Below are positions 17,201 through 26,398 of a stretch of DNA of 64,000 bases, one piece after another. The notes below the pieces were generated by a model, which was given only the letters and a program-made list of their open reading frames with translations, did no database searches and had not been told where the DNA came from. This DNA comes from Brevibacillus porteri (GTDB lineage Bacteria; Bacillota; Bacilli; Brevibacillales; Brevibacillaceae): NCBI RefSeq assembly GCF_003013475.1, contig NZ_PXZO01000010.1:62001-126000 (forward strand), written 5' to 3'. Numbering within the stretch: position 1 is the first letter of the stretch; each line of letters starts with the position of its first letter. Made by a program: the position numbers and the translations under genes.

Positions 17201-17413
17201 GAAGAAGCACATTTCCAGTCCTAGCACCTCTGGAGCCCGACCAAGCTCCGAAATGAATGGCGGGGGTTTTCAGCTTTTATCACATACAAAAATGATGTCA
17301 CGTTTTCTGTTTTGAAGCGCTCCCGACATTCATTTCGGAGCAGACAGTCCCTACCCTCAGTAGGGCGTAGGCCGAAGCGTAGACTGGAAATGGGCTTCTT
17401 CCCCTCCACTACA
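17201..17413 (-). repeat. Long-hairpin repeat, copy B2
   Basis: On the minus strand it begins GTAGTGGAGGGGAAGAAG. The outer stem pairs GAAGAAGCCCATTTCCAG with CTGGAAATGTGCTTCTTC (one mismatch). The inner 15-bp stem GCTCCGAAATGAATG pairs with CATTCATTTCGGAGC. Closely related to B3 at 61.2 kb. Confidence 0.87.
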
Positions 17414-17419
17414 GCTACT

Positions 17420-17468
17420 ATTAACAAAGAAAAAGGATAGCACCCAAGGCGCCATCCTTTTTCTTTGT
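17420..17468 (-). terminator. Terminator of motAB
   Basis: A 15-bp perfect stem ACAAAGAAAAAGGAT/ATCCTTTTTCTTTGT immediately past the motB stop. It could work in both directions. Confidence 0.9.
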
Positions 17469-18277
17469 TACGGATTCACACTATTTTTCGGAGGAGAAGC
17501 CAGATCACGCAGGATCGCTACCTCTACCCGTCTGTTTTTCGCTCTGCCTTCTGCCGTTGTATTCGGCGCTACCGGATGGTATTCTCCCAAGCCTGTTGCG
17601 CTGAACTTCGTCGGGTCTAGGTTCTTGTTTTCCAGAAGCACCTTCAAGAAGTTCACCGAACGTTTGGCACTGAGATCCCAGTTGGATGGGAACTCTGCAC
17701 GGCGAATCGGCACATTGTCCGTATGACCAGTTACAGTCACTTTTTTCGGGTGAGGCACCAGCATCGCTGCCATTTCAGAGGCAAGCTTTCTCGCTTCCGG
17801 TTTCAGATCAGCTTTACCAGAGTCAAACAACGCATTGTCCAAAATGGTGATCAGCAGTCCTTCTTCGGTCAGCTTGGTCTGGAGCTTGTCCTGCAGCTTG
17901 TTTTGCTGAATGTATCCGTCCAGCTTTGTCTGCAGCTTTTTCAAGTCCTCTGTTTCTTTGCGGACCGCTTCTTCCAGACGCTTCTCTTCTTCTGTCTTCT
18001 GTTTTTCTGCTTCCTGTGCGCCTTTGTGCAAGGTCTGCTGCTGAAGTTCCGGGTCTAGCGGCACCGGACTCGGGTAGTTCATGACACCCACACCGCCGTT
18101 GATTGCAACGTTGAAGGACCGAACCATTTGGTCGAACTTCTTCGCATCCATCTCGCTAGAGGCGAACAACACGATAAACAAAGCGAGCAGAAGGGTGAGC
18201 AAGTCCGCGTATGGAATTAGCCAAGACTCGTCCATATGCTCTTCATGATGAGCATGTCTCTTTGGTCGCTTAGCCAT
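17468..18277 (-). CDS. motB: Flagellar motor stator protein MotB
   Basis: A 269-residue stator subunit. The N-terminal cytosolic part leads into one membrane helix with the ion-binding Asp at residue 25 (WLIPYADLLTLLLALFIVLF). A periplasmic linker with heptad-like Lys/Glu/Gln follows (about 85-140). The OmpA-like peptidoglycan-binding domain has TVTGHTDNVPIRRAEFPSNW and GRAKNRRVEVAI. With MotA it anchors to the cell wall and passes ions to drive the flagellum. Its ATG overlaps the motA stop by 8 bp. Confidence 0.95.
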   Translation of the reverse strand: MAKRPKRHAHHEEHMDESWLIPYADLLTLLLALFIVLFASSEMDAKKFDQMVRSFNVAINGGVGVMNYPSPVPLDPELQQQTLHKGAQEAEKQKTEEEKRLEEAVRKETEDLKKLQTKLDGYIQQNKLQDKLQTKLTEEGLLITILDNALFDSGKADLKPEARKLASEMAAMLVPHPKKVTVTGHTDNVPIRRAEFPSNWDLSAKRSVNFLKVLLENKNLDPTKFSATGLGEYHPVAPNTTAEGRAKNRRVEVAILRDLASPPKNSVNP

Positions 18278-19085
18278 TTACCGCAGCTCCTTCCTCCCTC
18301 TTCTCTTCCTTCATTTCTTCTTTCATTTCTGCACGCTCTTGGTATGGGATGTATACCAGCAGCTTTTGTTCAATCGCAGTCGGAGATACACCCGCTTGAA
18401 TGGAAAGCAATCCTTCGACCATGATTTTTTTGATTTCGATTTCTGCCTTTGATTTCCGTTTGAGCTTGGTTGCGAACGGGTGCCATAATACGTAACCCGT
18501 GAAAATACCGAGCAAGGTAGCTACGAACGCCGCCGCAATCGATATACCCAATGCATCGATGTCACTCAAGTTACCCAAGGCGGCAATCAGACCGACAACG
18601 GCACCCAATACCCCGAGAGTCGGAGCGTAGCTTCCCGCTTGGCTAAAGACGAGTGCCCCTGCCTGATGGCGCTCTTCAATGGCGTGAATTTCTTCATTCA
18701 GAACATCGCGAACAAAATCCGGTTCCCCACCATCAATGATCATCTTCATGCCGTTACGCAGAAATGGATCTTCAATCTCATCAGAAGTGTTTTCCAGTGC
18801 AAGCAATCCTTCGCGACGAGCGATGGAAGCCCAGTTCATAAACTGACCGATCAATTCTTTTTTTTCAGGGAGCTTTTCTTCTTTAAAAATTATCTTGAAA
18901 AGAGCAGGAATACGTTTGATTTCCGACATAGGAAATGCGTTACAGATAGCAGCAACCGTACCTACGATGATGATCATAAACGCTGCTGGATTCAGTAATG
19001 CCATCGGACTCGCATGCTTCAAGATCATTCCGACCACTACTGCGATAATACCTAAAACTATACCTATCAAGGTAGACTTTTCCAT
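18270..19085 (-). CDS. motA: Flagellar motor stator protein MotA
   Basis: A 271-residue stator subunit with four membrane helices (about 5-22, 30-48, 147-172, 180-202). The cytosolic loop has FMNWASIARREGLLALE and ALVFSQAGSYAPTLGVLGAV. The sequence tracks B. subtilis MotA closely. The start at 19085 (MEKSTLIG) has GGGAG upstream; an ATG at 19106 would add seven residues. It forms the MotA/MotB ion channel and precedes motB with overlapping ends. Confidence 0.95.
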   Translation of the reverse strand: MEKSTLIGIVLGIIAVVVGMILKHASPMALLNPAAFMIIIVGTVAAICNAFPMSEIKRIPALFKIIFKEEKLPEKKELIGQFMNWASIARREGLLALENTSDEIEDPFLRNGMKMIIDGGEPDFVRDVLNEEIHAIEERHQAGALVFSQAGSYAPTLGVLGAVVGLIAALGNLSDIDALGISIAAAFVATLLGIFTGYVLWHPFATKLKRKSKAEIEIKKIMVEGLLSIQAGVSPTAIEQKLLVYIPYQERAEMKEEMKEEKREEGAAVNG

Positions 19086-19176
19086 CGTGACACTCCCTAC
19101 TTCCATAATCGAAATCTATCTATATATGGTTTCGGAATTTTTGCTCTCACTTGTGAGGCTTTTTGAAAAAAACCGC

Positions 19177-19908
19177 TCATCCGAACGACTGAACTAGTCC
19201 AATCATGACCAAAAGTCCTAGAATGAACGAAAAAGTCGCGGAACGAGCATGACCATCTCCATGGCTTTCGGGGATGAGCTCCTTGTAAACGATGAATAAC
19301 ATCGCGCCTGCGGCAAAGGAAAGTCCATATGGCACCAGCCCTTGTACCACAGAGGTCAGGTAATAGCCACAAATCCCAGAGACGATTTCGACTGCTCCGG
19401 TCATCGTAGCCAAAATAAACGCCTTGAGACGACTAACCCTTTGATTGATCAGGAAGAGAGCGACCAGGAAGCCTTCTGGTGCATTTTGCAGACCGATCGC
19501 AAAAGAAATCAGGCCACCCAAGCCCGACTGTTCACTCGAATAACTCACGCCAACGGACAAGCCCTCCGGAATATTGTGCAAGGTAATCGCGGACAAAATC
19601 AGCAGCGATTGCGAATCCATCGAAATGTTGATTCTCGTATGCTCCAGATCGATATGCGGGACGATGCTTTCCAACACCGTAAGCAACAATGTTCCAGTAA
19701 GCACTCCCAAACAGACGATAATAAATGGCGCGCTATGAAGTGCCTGTGGGATCAGACTGAAAGTCGAGGCAGCCACCATAATTCCAGCCGTAAACGCCAG
19801 CAATATATCCCGCCATCGATGGGATACCGACTTGAAAAAAAGGATAGGCAAGGCGCCCACTCCAGTAGCCATGGCAGAAAGAAAGCTACCTATCAGTAGT
19901 TGTTCCAT
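19177..19908 (-). CDS. ZIP-family metal transporter
   Basis: A 243-residue ZIP/GufA protein with about eight membrane helices. The metal-site motifs are LHNIPEGLSVG in TM4 and LQNAPEGFLVA in TM5. Family members move Zn2+, Fe2+ or Mn2+ into the cytosol. GGAGG lies before the ATG. It sits upstream of motA on the same strand but separated by about 90 bp, so it is probably independent. Confidence 0.9.
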   Translation of the reverse strand: MEQLLIGSFLSAMATGVGALPILFFKSVSHRWRDILLAFTAGIMVAASTFSLIPQALHSAPFIIVCLGVLTGTLLLTVLESIVPHIDLEHTRINISMDSQSLLILSAITLHNIPEGLSVGVSYSSEQSGLGGLISFAIGLQNAPEGFLVALFLINQRVSRLKAFILATMTGAVEIVSGICGYYLTSVVQGLVPYGLSFAAGAMLFIVYKELIPESHGDGHARSATFSFILGLLVMIGLVQSFG

Positions 19909-20033
19909 GTGTGTTCCTCCACGTAATAATGCCGCTCTTCAGATGATACCATTTAGGTTCACGTAAAAAGATATCCGGAACAAACGGCCTTCTACTATTC
20001 ATATTTCCCGAATGGAGACGGTACGCCTTTTTG

Positions 20034-20549
20034 TTAGGCCTTTTTTGTTAAGCGGATCACATCCAGCAAATCGATTTTTTGTCTTGTTTTTTCATGATAC
20101 AGCCATTTTTCCTGAACATGATCCACAAATAAAATTCCGTCTAAATGGTCGATTTCATGCTGCATACAAACAGCAAGGAATCCGTCTGCTGCAAGGATCA
20201 TTTCCTCGCCTTTTCTGTTCAACGTCTTTACCTTTACATGCTCGGCTCTCTTTACATTGCCGTAGTAACCCGGAAAAGATAAGCAAGCTTCCATTCCGAT
20301 TTGTTCGCCACTCTTTTCTATGATTTCCGGATTGATTAGCTCCATTAATCCATCTCCGCAATCCATGACAATCACTCTGCGAAGAATTCCTACTTGGGGT
20401 GCGGCAAGGCCAGCACGGCCGTCCGTGGCATATAAGGTTTCAGCCATCTCATCCAGTAGCTTGAATGTTCTTGTATTCAGGTCATCCACTGGCTTGGCTA
20501 CTTTGCGCAAGATCGGGTCTCCAAAAGGCAAAATCTGTTTCACTGCCAT
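20034..20549 (-). CDS. def: Peptide deformylase (variant motifs)
   Basis: Removes formyl from nascent N-terminal Met. 171 residues. Motif 1 is RAGLAAPQVG (about 45-54, usually GxGLAAPQ), motif 2 EACLS at 87-91 (usually EGCLS, with the metal-ligand Cys89) and motif 3 HEIDH at 131-135. All metal ligands and the catalytic Glu are present, so it is likely active, but the Gly-to-Ala change in motif 2 is uncommon. It follows an XRE regulator by 4 bp, an unusual partner for def, suggesting a regulated accessory deformylase. Confidence 0.92.
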   Translation of the reverse strand: MAVKQILPFGDPILRKVAKPVDDLNTRTFKLLDEMAETLYATDGRAGLAAPQVGILRRVIVMDCGDGLMELINPEIIEKSGEQIGMEACLSFPGYYGNVKRAEHVKVKTLNRKGEEMILAADGFLAVCMQHEIDHLDGILFVDHVQEKWLYHEKTRQKIDLLDVIRLTKKA

Positions 20550-20553
20550 CTTC

Positions 20554-20796
20554 TTATGCTCCCTTCACTCTATTAGGCGGTGTATATGCCCACAAGTCAT
20601 TTGGTGTACACTCCAGAGCTGTACAGAGTGCATCAAGTGTCTCGGCTTTCATTTGTTTGGGTTGACTGGTTAGTAAAGCACTGATGGAGGCTGGAGACAG
20701 ACTATAATTTGCTTTCTCTTTCAACAACCTCGCTAAAGCGGCTCCCGTCCAAACTCCTCTTTCTGCCATTACTTTTCGCAACATCCAGATAAGCAT
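20554..20796 (-). CDS. XRE-type helix-turn-helix regulator
   Basis: An 80-residue Cro/C1-type DNA-binding protein. The helix-turn-helix is around TGAALARLLKEKANYSLSPA SISALLTSQP, followed by TLDALCTALECTPNDLWAYT P, the typical end of HTH_26 members. It lies 4 bp upstream of def in a two-gene operon. A perfect 9-bp inverted repeat just upstream is a likely operator for autoregulation. Confidence 0.88.
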   Translation of the reverse strand: MLIWMLRKVMAERGVWTGAALARLLKEKANYSLSPASISALLTSQPKQMKAETLDALCTALECTPNDLWAYTPPNRVKGA

Positions 20797-20814
20797 CTTT
20801 TCACCCCTCGACCT

Positions 20815-20849
20815 TTAGGTGTTAGCTAACTTTATTAGGCAACACCTAA
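20815..20849 (-). promoter_or_regulatory. Inverted repeat, probable operator of the XRE-def operon
   Basis: TTAGGTGTT (20815-20823) and AACACCTAA (20841-20849) are perfect inverted repeats 17 bp apart, directly upstream of the XRE gene. Confidence 0.6.
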
Positions 20850-20872
20850 TATACCATATTTTCCTACGGAAA

Positions 20873-20901
20873 TAAAAAAACGCCAAATGCTTGGCGTTTT
20901 T
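20873..20901 (-). terminator. Terminator of the flavin reductase-like gene
   Basis: CGCCAA/TTGGCG stem with A and T runs on either side. Confidence 0.85.
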
Positions 20902-20907
20902 GACGTT

Positions 20908-21510
20908 CTACGTTTCCGATCGATATGTTTTTCCTAACTGATCACTCAGACCAAAATAATGGCGGAAGTTGTAGATCAGCGGATTCCATGCTTGAGGGTT
21001 CACGTGATGAGCACTTTGGACAATCTGTTTGTCTGCATGGACGTGACGCACTTCTGTCTCCACAATCGCAAACATGTCGGCATATTCCGGAAAACGGATT
21101 GTGCGGACAACTGCTTCGAGTTGAAGCGGGCATTCTCCCACTCGCTTTGGACGAACGATATCAGAGTCAACAGGAGTCAGCTTGGCTGCCTGAAACTTAT
21201 CTGCTTCATAGCGGAAGCCCAGTTCTTTTTTATAAGCGGGTACGGGATTGCGGCCTGTTAGCGGAGCCAGCGCTTCCACTTGCTGCCACATGGAGGCATC
21301 TGGCAAATTGATAACACACTCGGGCCGCTGACGCAAATTGTCCAATCCATGCGAACCAAACCCGAGTCCCAGAATAACATAATTCCCCAACGCCCATGAC
21401 GATGAAATGGGGCTGATATTCGTTGTTCCATCTTCATTTTCAGTCGTCAACAGGACGACGGGAGTTCCGTAATACAAAATCTTCGGTTGGATGGTCGTAT
21501 GGCTAGTCAT
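20908..21510 (-). CDS. Flavin reductase-like (FMN-binding split barrel) protein
   Basis: A 200-residue protein of the flavin-reductase-like family: YGTPVVLLTTENEDGTTNIS PISS, LGFGSHGLDNLRQRPECVIN LPD, and a C-terminal HHVNPQAWNPLIYNFRHYFG. These bind FMN and act as flavin reductases or FMN-dependent oxidoreductases; substrate unknown. The start at 21510 (MTSHTT) has AAAGGAGGC 8 nt upstream, better than the ATG at 21516. An inverted repeat lies just upstream. Confidence 0.85.
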   Translation of the reverse strand: MTSHTTIQPKILYYGTPVVLLTTENEDGTTNISPISSSWALGNYVILGLGFGSHGLDNLRQRPECVINLPDASMWQQVEALAPLTGRNPVPAYKKELGFRYEADKFQAAKLTPVDSDIVRPKRVGECPLQLEAVVRTIRFPEYADMFAIVETEVRHVHADKQIVQSAHHVNPQAWNPLIYNFRHYFGLSDQLGKTYRSET

Positions 21511-21526
21511 GAACATAGCCTCCTTT

Positions 21527-21561
21527 GACTAGAATCACTCTTGCTACGACTTATTCTAGTC
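21527..21561 (-). promoter_or_regulatory. Inverted repeat upstream of the flavin reductase-like gene
   Basis: GACTAGAAT (21527-21535) and ATTCTAGTC (21553-21561) are perfect inverted repeats spaced 17 bp, just before the ribosome site. It may be an operator. Confidence 0.45.
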
Positions 21562-21613
21562 GAGGATTATTTCCATCGCGCTCGAAGTATGAATGTATGC
21601 TTACTTCCGCAAA

Positions 21614-22387
21614 TTAGCGTGCTCCAGCTTTTTGCAGGATTTGTACAATCTCGTCATAGCCACGTTCTTTTGCACGATACAGTGGCGTTTTTCCTTCGCT
21701 ATCCGGGATGTTCACATCAGCACCGTGGTCGATTAACAGTTGGACCATCTCTTGTTGTTTTTTTCCACCATCATTCAATACGATGGCTTCCATCAATGCT
21801 GTCCATCCCGGATTGTTCACATGGTTGACGTCTACATCCGTCCGGGTAAGAAGTTCCTTTGCTACTTCTACATACCCATGTTCTGCCGCTGGAATCAAAG
21901 GAGTTCCTCCGAAACGGTTGTAAATCTTCGTATCTGGACCTGCATCGATAACCAGCTTTAAGATTTCTAGGTATCCTTCTGCTCCCGCATACAAAAACGG
22001 ATTATCTTGCCGGTCGTCCTGAATGTTGATGTCAGCTCCTGCTTCAATGAGGACTTTCACGGTTTCCACATGGTTGCCGTGTGTAGATGCCATCGCCGCT
22101 GTTCTTCCACGATCATCCTGTGCGTTTATCTCAGCCCCTGCTGCCAAGCTAGCCTTGACTTCATCGGTTTTGCCCTCAGCTGCGGCTGCGAGCATTTTAT
22201 TGTTCCATGCTTTTATTTCCTCTTTAGACAGAGACGGCTTTTGCGGCGGCGGTGGTGTAGGTGTTTGTGTTGATTGCTGCTGTTGTTGCTGTGCTGTCGT
22301 GACTGTCGGAGATGTTGTTGTCGGTTCATCCATGCAGCCAGTCAACAGCATGCCGAATGGGATCGCAGTGAGAATGAGTCGATACAT
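21614..22387 (-). CDS. Ankyrin-repeat lipoprotein
   Basis: A 257-residue lipoprotein. The signal MYRLILTAIPFGMLLTGC has the lipidated Cys at 18. A low-complexity Thr/Pro/Gln linker follows (to about 60), then about five ankyrin repeats (for example GRTAAMASTHGNHVETVKVL IEAGADIN and GKTPLYRAKERGYDEIVQIL). It should sit on the outer face of the membrane and bind proteins. The start at 22387 is spaced about 10 nt from GAGGAGGA. The next gene upstream is a pseudogene. Confidence 0.88.
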   Translation of the reverse strand: MYRLILTAIPFGMLLTGCMDEPTTTSPTVTTAQQQQQQSTQTPTPPPPQKPSLSKEEIKAWNNKMLAAAAEGKTDEVKASLAAGAEINAQDDRGRTAAMASTHGNHVETVKVLIEAGADINIQDDRQDNPFLYAGAEGYLEILKLVIDAGPDTKIYNRFGGTPLIPAAEHGYVEVAKELLTRTDVDVNHVNNPGWTALMEAIVLNDGGKKQQEMVQLLIDHGADVNIPDSEGKTPLYRAKERGYDEIVQILQKAGAR

Positions 22388-22480
22388 ATGGTACATTCCT
22401 CCTCGGTTCGTCATTGTGATAAAGGTCTAAGCCCGGTTAAACACCGAGCTTAGATTGCCTGTTAAAGGTTTTGTTCGTTG

Positions 22481-23101
22481 TTACTTTGTCGTGAAGGTAA
22501 GACCTGCCCATTGCCCTACAGGCGTTGATTTGGTTGGAAGCAAACAGTTCATCATGCGGATCACTGCTCAATCTTACTTCCAGTGTAGTTGGGTTTACTT
22601 CATTTACGGAGCGAATCGTCAGTGGCTTGATCGCTTTCGCTGTAAACTTGGAATCTTTGATATCAGCCCAATCCGTTGTAACGGTGTACTCTACACCTGG
22701 AATCAGTGTCTCACCTTCTGGCAAACGGAATTTTGGTTCCTGACGACCATCTGTATTTTGGGTAAACGGAACGTATGTGGCAAGGATCGGCTCACCGTTT
22801 TGTGGTGTCAAGGTTACTTGTGTACCGCGCAAGGATGAGATGATTTGGTATTCTCTCCCTCTGTAACGGTTGTCCTCATCCAATTCAAAATCAAGGCCGC
22901 CTCGTTTACCTGCATATGCTTCGATCACATTTCCGTAATCGGTTACGCGGTCACCTAGACGAGACTCGAGCTCAAACGTATCATTGGACACTTGACGCGC
23001 TTCTCGCTATCCATCTTCAGAACGTTAAAAGGAACCGCTACCCCTGTTCCAAGCATCGACGCGAGTAAAAGTAGTGAGAGGTGCTTTTTCATTTTCTTCA
23101 T
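22481..23101 (-). pseudogene. Secreted protein gene broken by two frameshifts
   Basis: The ATG at 23101, behind AAGGAG, encodes a signal peptide MKKMKKHLSLLLLASMLGTG and continues NVLKMDSEKRVK before the frame ends. The body resumes one frame away with VSNDTFELESRLGDRVTDYG and reads to DPHDEL near 22555. The natural C-terminus (PTKSTPVGQWAGLTFTTK, stop at 22481) is again in a different frame. Two single-base indels near 22993 and 22550 explain this. The body looks like an extracellular beta-rich domain. Sequencing error is possible, but two events suggest real decay. Confidence 0.7.
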
Positions 23102-23242
23102 ACGATCATCTCCTTGTCTACGATGGGGGATCAACCCTCAGAATCTATCGTAGTCGGAAGAGATAAACTCCTACTAAACCTGTTCTTAATGAACTATTTC
23201 CTAAAGATTAACTTTTTCTAAAAAAATGACAGGGGAAAGAAG

Positions 23243-23274
23243 AAAAAAAAACGCCAATCACTTTGGCGTTTTTG
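23243..23274 (-). terminator. Terminator of the MCP gene
   Basis: ACGCCAA/TTGGCGT stem between A- and T-rich runs. Confidence 0.85.
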
Positions 23275-23295
23275 CGTTCGTTTATTCGATTATGC

Positions 23296-25023
23296 CTACA
23301 CCTTAAATCGGCGAATCATGTGTTGCAGCTCTTCTGCCATATTGGAAAGAGCTGTCGCTGACGAAGCGATTTCCTCCATGGAAGCGAGCTGCTGCTGTGT
23401 AGCAGCGGAAACGTTTTGCGTGCCATCAGCAGTCAAATCGGAAACTTCGCTGACCAGCTCCATCGCCTGTACGACCTGTTCGGAATGGGCAGATACTTCC
23501 TGGGCGGATGCAGACACGTCGTGAATCTGGTCGGCTACTGTGCCAATCGAGTTCTGAATATGACCGAACGTTTCGCCCGCACGATGAACGACGCGAATTC
23601 CTTCTTGTACTTCCCGGGTGCCTGTTTCCATCGATTCGACGGCGACTTTTGTATCTGTCTGAATCGTACTGATCAACTGCGCGATTTTTTGGGCGGACTG
23701 TGCCGATTGCTCTGCCAGCTTCCGTACCTCATCTGCTACAACCGCAAATCCACGGCCGTGCTCTCCTGCGCGTGCTGCTTCAATCGCTGCATTGAGGGCG
23801 AGCAGATTGGTCTGATCCGCAATGCCTGTAATGACTTCGATGATTTCTCCGATTGCTTGAGAATGATTGCCCAGACCATCTACCACGGATGAGAGCTCAC
23901 GCATGGAGGTATGGATCGCATTCATTTGTTGAACCGCTGCCTGAATCGACTGGTTCCCTTCTCCTGCCATATTGGCTACTTCGCTCACCAAATTGGATGT
24001 TTGCTGTGCGTTGTTTGCGATTTGACGAATTCCTCGTGACATATCATCAATGGATTTCGCCCCATTCTCTACACTCGCTACCTGACGATCAACTCCTGCT
24101 GCCACTTCTTGAACAGTAACAGCAATCTGTTCGGTTGCCCGGCTCGTCTGATCTGCGCTTGCCGTCAGTTGCTCTGCCGATGCGGCTACCAGCTCCGATG
24201 TCCCACCTACCTGACGAATGACAGAAGTTAAACTGGTCGCCATTTCATTAAACGAATTCGTCAGATCCAAAATTTCGTCACGAGTTTTGACAACCAATGG
24301 CTCTGCTCTCAAATCTCCATCAGCGACTTTCTTCATCTCTTCCATCAAACGCTGGATCGGTTGACGGATATTTACGGTCAGCCAGATAGCCAGTGATATA
24401 CCTGCAATCACAGAGACAACCATGACGATGAGCATGTCCCGTTTTACGGATGCGTACATTTCTGCGCTTTCCGTGCCAACGCGTTGGGCTCCTTCGCTGT
24501 TATACGTAATCAGTGCATCCAAGTATTTTTTGCGTTCAAGAAACAGTTCACTGCTTTTTTTCTTGATGAGCTCCAGCTCAGCCATGTCTGCATCGCTAGC
24601 AGCCTTTCTGATATCCACTCTTTTGCCGATTTCGACGAACTGAGGGTTGAATTCTTCGTATTTTTTCAGAGCCTGCTTCAATCCCTCATAATTTTGGCGG
24701 TCCTCTTCACCGACAATCGTTTTTTCATAGCTGGCCAATAGCCCGTCAATATAGGCAAATTGGTCATCCACTGTTTTTACGTACTTGTTCTTGTCATCCA
24801 TGTTCTCTGTTGTGAGCATGGTTTGAGTAACTCCGTAAATGGTTTCCAGCGTCATGTTGATCTTCAGAATGTCTTCTAATCCCGGGCGCCAGCTTGTATT
24901 CATTTCCACCATCTTCTGGTTCATTTCCTGCATCTTTACAATACTTGTTATTCCCGTAAAGATAATGATGACCAGGACAAATGCGAATGCACCGCCCAGT
25001 TTTTTTCCGATCGTCCATTTCAT
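23296..25023 (-). CDS. Methyl-accepting chemotaxis protein
   Basis: A 575-residue transducer. The first membrane helix is around 10-31 ([20 protein letters not shown]). A four-helix-bundle sensor domain (about 32-195) and the second membrane helix (about 200-220) follow, then HAMP ([21 protein letters not shown]) and a long signalling coiled coil. The hairpin tip reads [51 protein letters not shown]. It senses an unknown ligand and controls CheA. The start at 25023 gives the usual short N-terminus before TM1. Confidence 0.93.
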   Translation of the reverse strand: MKWTIGKKLGGAFAFVLVIIIFTGITSIVKMQEMNQKMVEMNTSWRPGLEDILKINMTLETIYGVTQTMLTTENMDDKNKYVKTVDDQFAYIDGLLASYEKTIVGEEDRQNYEGLKQALKKYEEFNPQFVEIGKRVDIRKAASDADMAELELIKKKSSELFLERKKYLDALITYNSEGAQRVGTESAEMYASVKRDMLIVMVVSVIAGISLAIWLTVNIRQPIQRLMEEMKKVADGDLRAEPLVVKTRDEILDLTNSFNEMATSLTSVIRQVGGTSELVAASAEQLTASADQTSRATEQIAVTVQEVAAGVDRQVASVENGAKSIDDMSRGIRQIANNAQQTSNLVSEVANMAGEGNQSIQAAVQQMNAIHTSMRELSSVVDGLGNHSQAIGEIIEVITGIADQTNLLALNAAIEAARAGEHGRGFAVVADEVRKLAEQSAQSAQKIAQLISTIQTDTKVAVESMETGTREVQEGIRVVHRAGETFGHIQNSIGTVADQIHDVSASAQEVSAHSEQVVQAMELVSEVSDLTADGTQNVSAATQQQLASMEEIASSATALSNMAEELQHMIRRFKV

Positions 25024-25200
25024 TTCGTAAACACCACTTTTCTTAACGTAATGATGATAGCGTAATCTCCTTTTCCCGCCCAACTGATGGAATAAACCTT
25101 ATTGCGCACAAAAAAATTGATCTTTACACAAAAATTTAAATCCACAATTCAGAAAACTCCTGTAAGATAGATGAAAATAAAGCGGAATGGAGGACGGTTG

Positions 25201-26334
25201 ATGCAAAACTACGATGTCATTATTGTTGGAGCAGGATCGATGGGAATGGCAGCTGGCTACTATCTGGCGAAACAGGGTGTGCATACACTCATGATCGATG
25301 CCTTTGATCCCCCACACACGCTGGGCAGTCATCATGGGGATACCCGTATCATTCGTCATGCGTATGGAGAAGGAAAACAGTACGTCCCGCTTGCGTTGCG
25401 AGCGCAACAGTTGTGGTCAGAATTGGAACTAGCATCCGGCATGCCGCTCTTCGCCAAAACAGGTGTTTTGAACGCTGGACCCTTGCATTGTCCTTTCCTG
25501 AATGAAATTCGGGAGAGCGCCGAGCAGTACTCCCTTCCCTTAGAAGTACTTAGTGCCAATGAGGTCATGCAACGCTGGCCAGGAATCAATCTGCCTGCTG
25601 ATTACTACGGCTGCCTGGAGCCTACTTCAGGTGTGCTTTATTCTGAAAACGGCATTCGTGCCTATCGAGAGCTCGCCCTTGCCGCAGGAGCTACACTGTT
25701 GACCAACACGCCAGTCACGCAGTTGGAGCCAGCAGGAAATGGGTTCATCGTGCATACGGAATCTGCCAGCTACCACGGGGATAAAGTCCTTCTATCCGCC
25801 GGTGCTTGGAATGGTTCTCTCCTTGACTCGTTGGGCTTGTCCATCCCGCTCACCCCTACACGCAAAACGGTCGCCTGGTTTGGTGCAGATGAGAGCCAGT
25901 ACAGCGCGGATGAATTTCCCGCTTTCATCTTTCGCCTTTATGACTCCATGTTCTACGGATTTCCCAGCTTTGATGGTAGTGGTGTAAAAATCGGACGCCA
26001 TGACGGAGGACTAGCCATCGATCCTGATAAACTAGAACGTACCTTTGGCACCTATTTGTCGGACGAAGGGGATGTTCGTTCCTTTTTGGAAGCGTATATG
26101 CCTGGGGCCGCCGGACCATTGCGACAAGGCAAGGTATGCATCTACACCATGACGCCTGATGAGCATTTCGTCATTGACCGTCATCCTGAACATCCACAGC
26201 TTGTATTTGCAGCAGGCTTTTCCGGGCACGGTTTTAAATTCGCCAGTGCGATCGGAGAAGCGACCAGCCAACTGCTGGTAGAGGGAGCATCTTCCCTTGA
26301 CTTGTCTATGTTTTCTTGGAAGCGATTCTCCTGA
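25201..26334 (+). CDS. Monomeric sarcosine oxidase / N-methyl-L-tryptophan oxidase family
   Basis: A 377-residue FAD enzyme oxidising N-methyl amino acids. The dinucleotide motif GAGSMG is at 10-15 (MQNYDVIIVGAGSMGMAAGY). The family segment GSHHGDTRIIRHAYGEG follows, as does the region KVCIYTMTPDEHFVIDRHP whose Cys aligns with the covalent-FAD cysteine of MSOX/MTOX. Start at 25201 has GGAGGAC upstream. Sarcosine versus N-methyltryptophan specificity cannot be told from sequence alone. Confidence 0.9.
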   Translation: MQNYDVIIVGAGSMGMAAGYYLAKQGVHTLMIDAFDPPHTLGSHHGDTRIIRHAYGEGKQYVPLALRAQQLWSELELASGMPLFAKTGVLNAGPLHCPFLNEIRESAEQYSLPLEVLSANEVMQRWPGINLPADYYGCLEPTSGVLYSENGIRAYRELALAAGATLLTNTPVTQLEPAGNGFIVHTESASYHGDKVLLSAGAWNGSLLDSLGLSIPLTPTRKTVAWFGADESQYSADEFPAFIFRLYDSMFYGFPSFDGSGVKIGRHDGGLAIDPDKLERTFGTYLSDEGDVRSFLEAYMPGAAGPLRQGKVCIYTMTPDEHFVIDRHPEHPQLVFAAGFSGHGFKFASAIGEATSQLLVEGASSLDLSMFSWKRFS

Positions 26335-26349
26335 ACACACACAAATGAG

Positions 26350-26398
26350 CGAAAAAAGCCTCTCGCCGCATTTTATGGCAGGAGGCTTTTGTTCGTTT
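26350..26398 (+). terminator. Terminator between the oxidase and tgl genes
   Basis: AAAGCCTC/GAGGCTTT stem followed by TTGTTCGTTTT. Probably bidirectional. Confidence 0.8.

Noticed and set aside
16898..17224. A 108-codon plus-strand ORF
   Set aside because: It lies wholly across repeat A2, and its translation follows the palindromic arms with no family resemblance.
22437..22991. A 184-codon ORF read as an intact protein
   Set aside because: Its start lacks a ribosome site and its last 30 residues are unnatural. The signal peptide and true C-terminus lie in other frames, so I call the whole a pseudogene.
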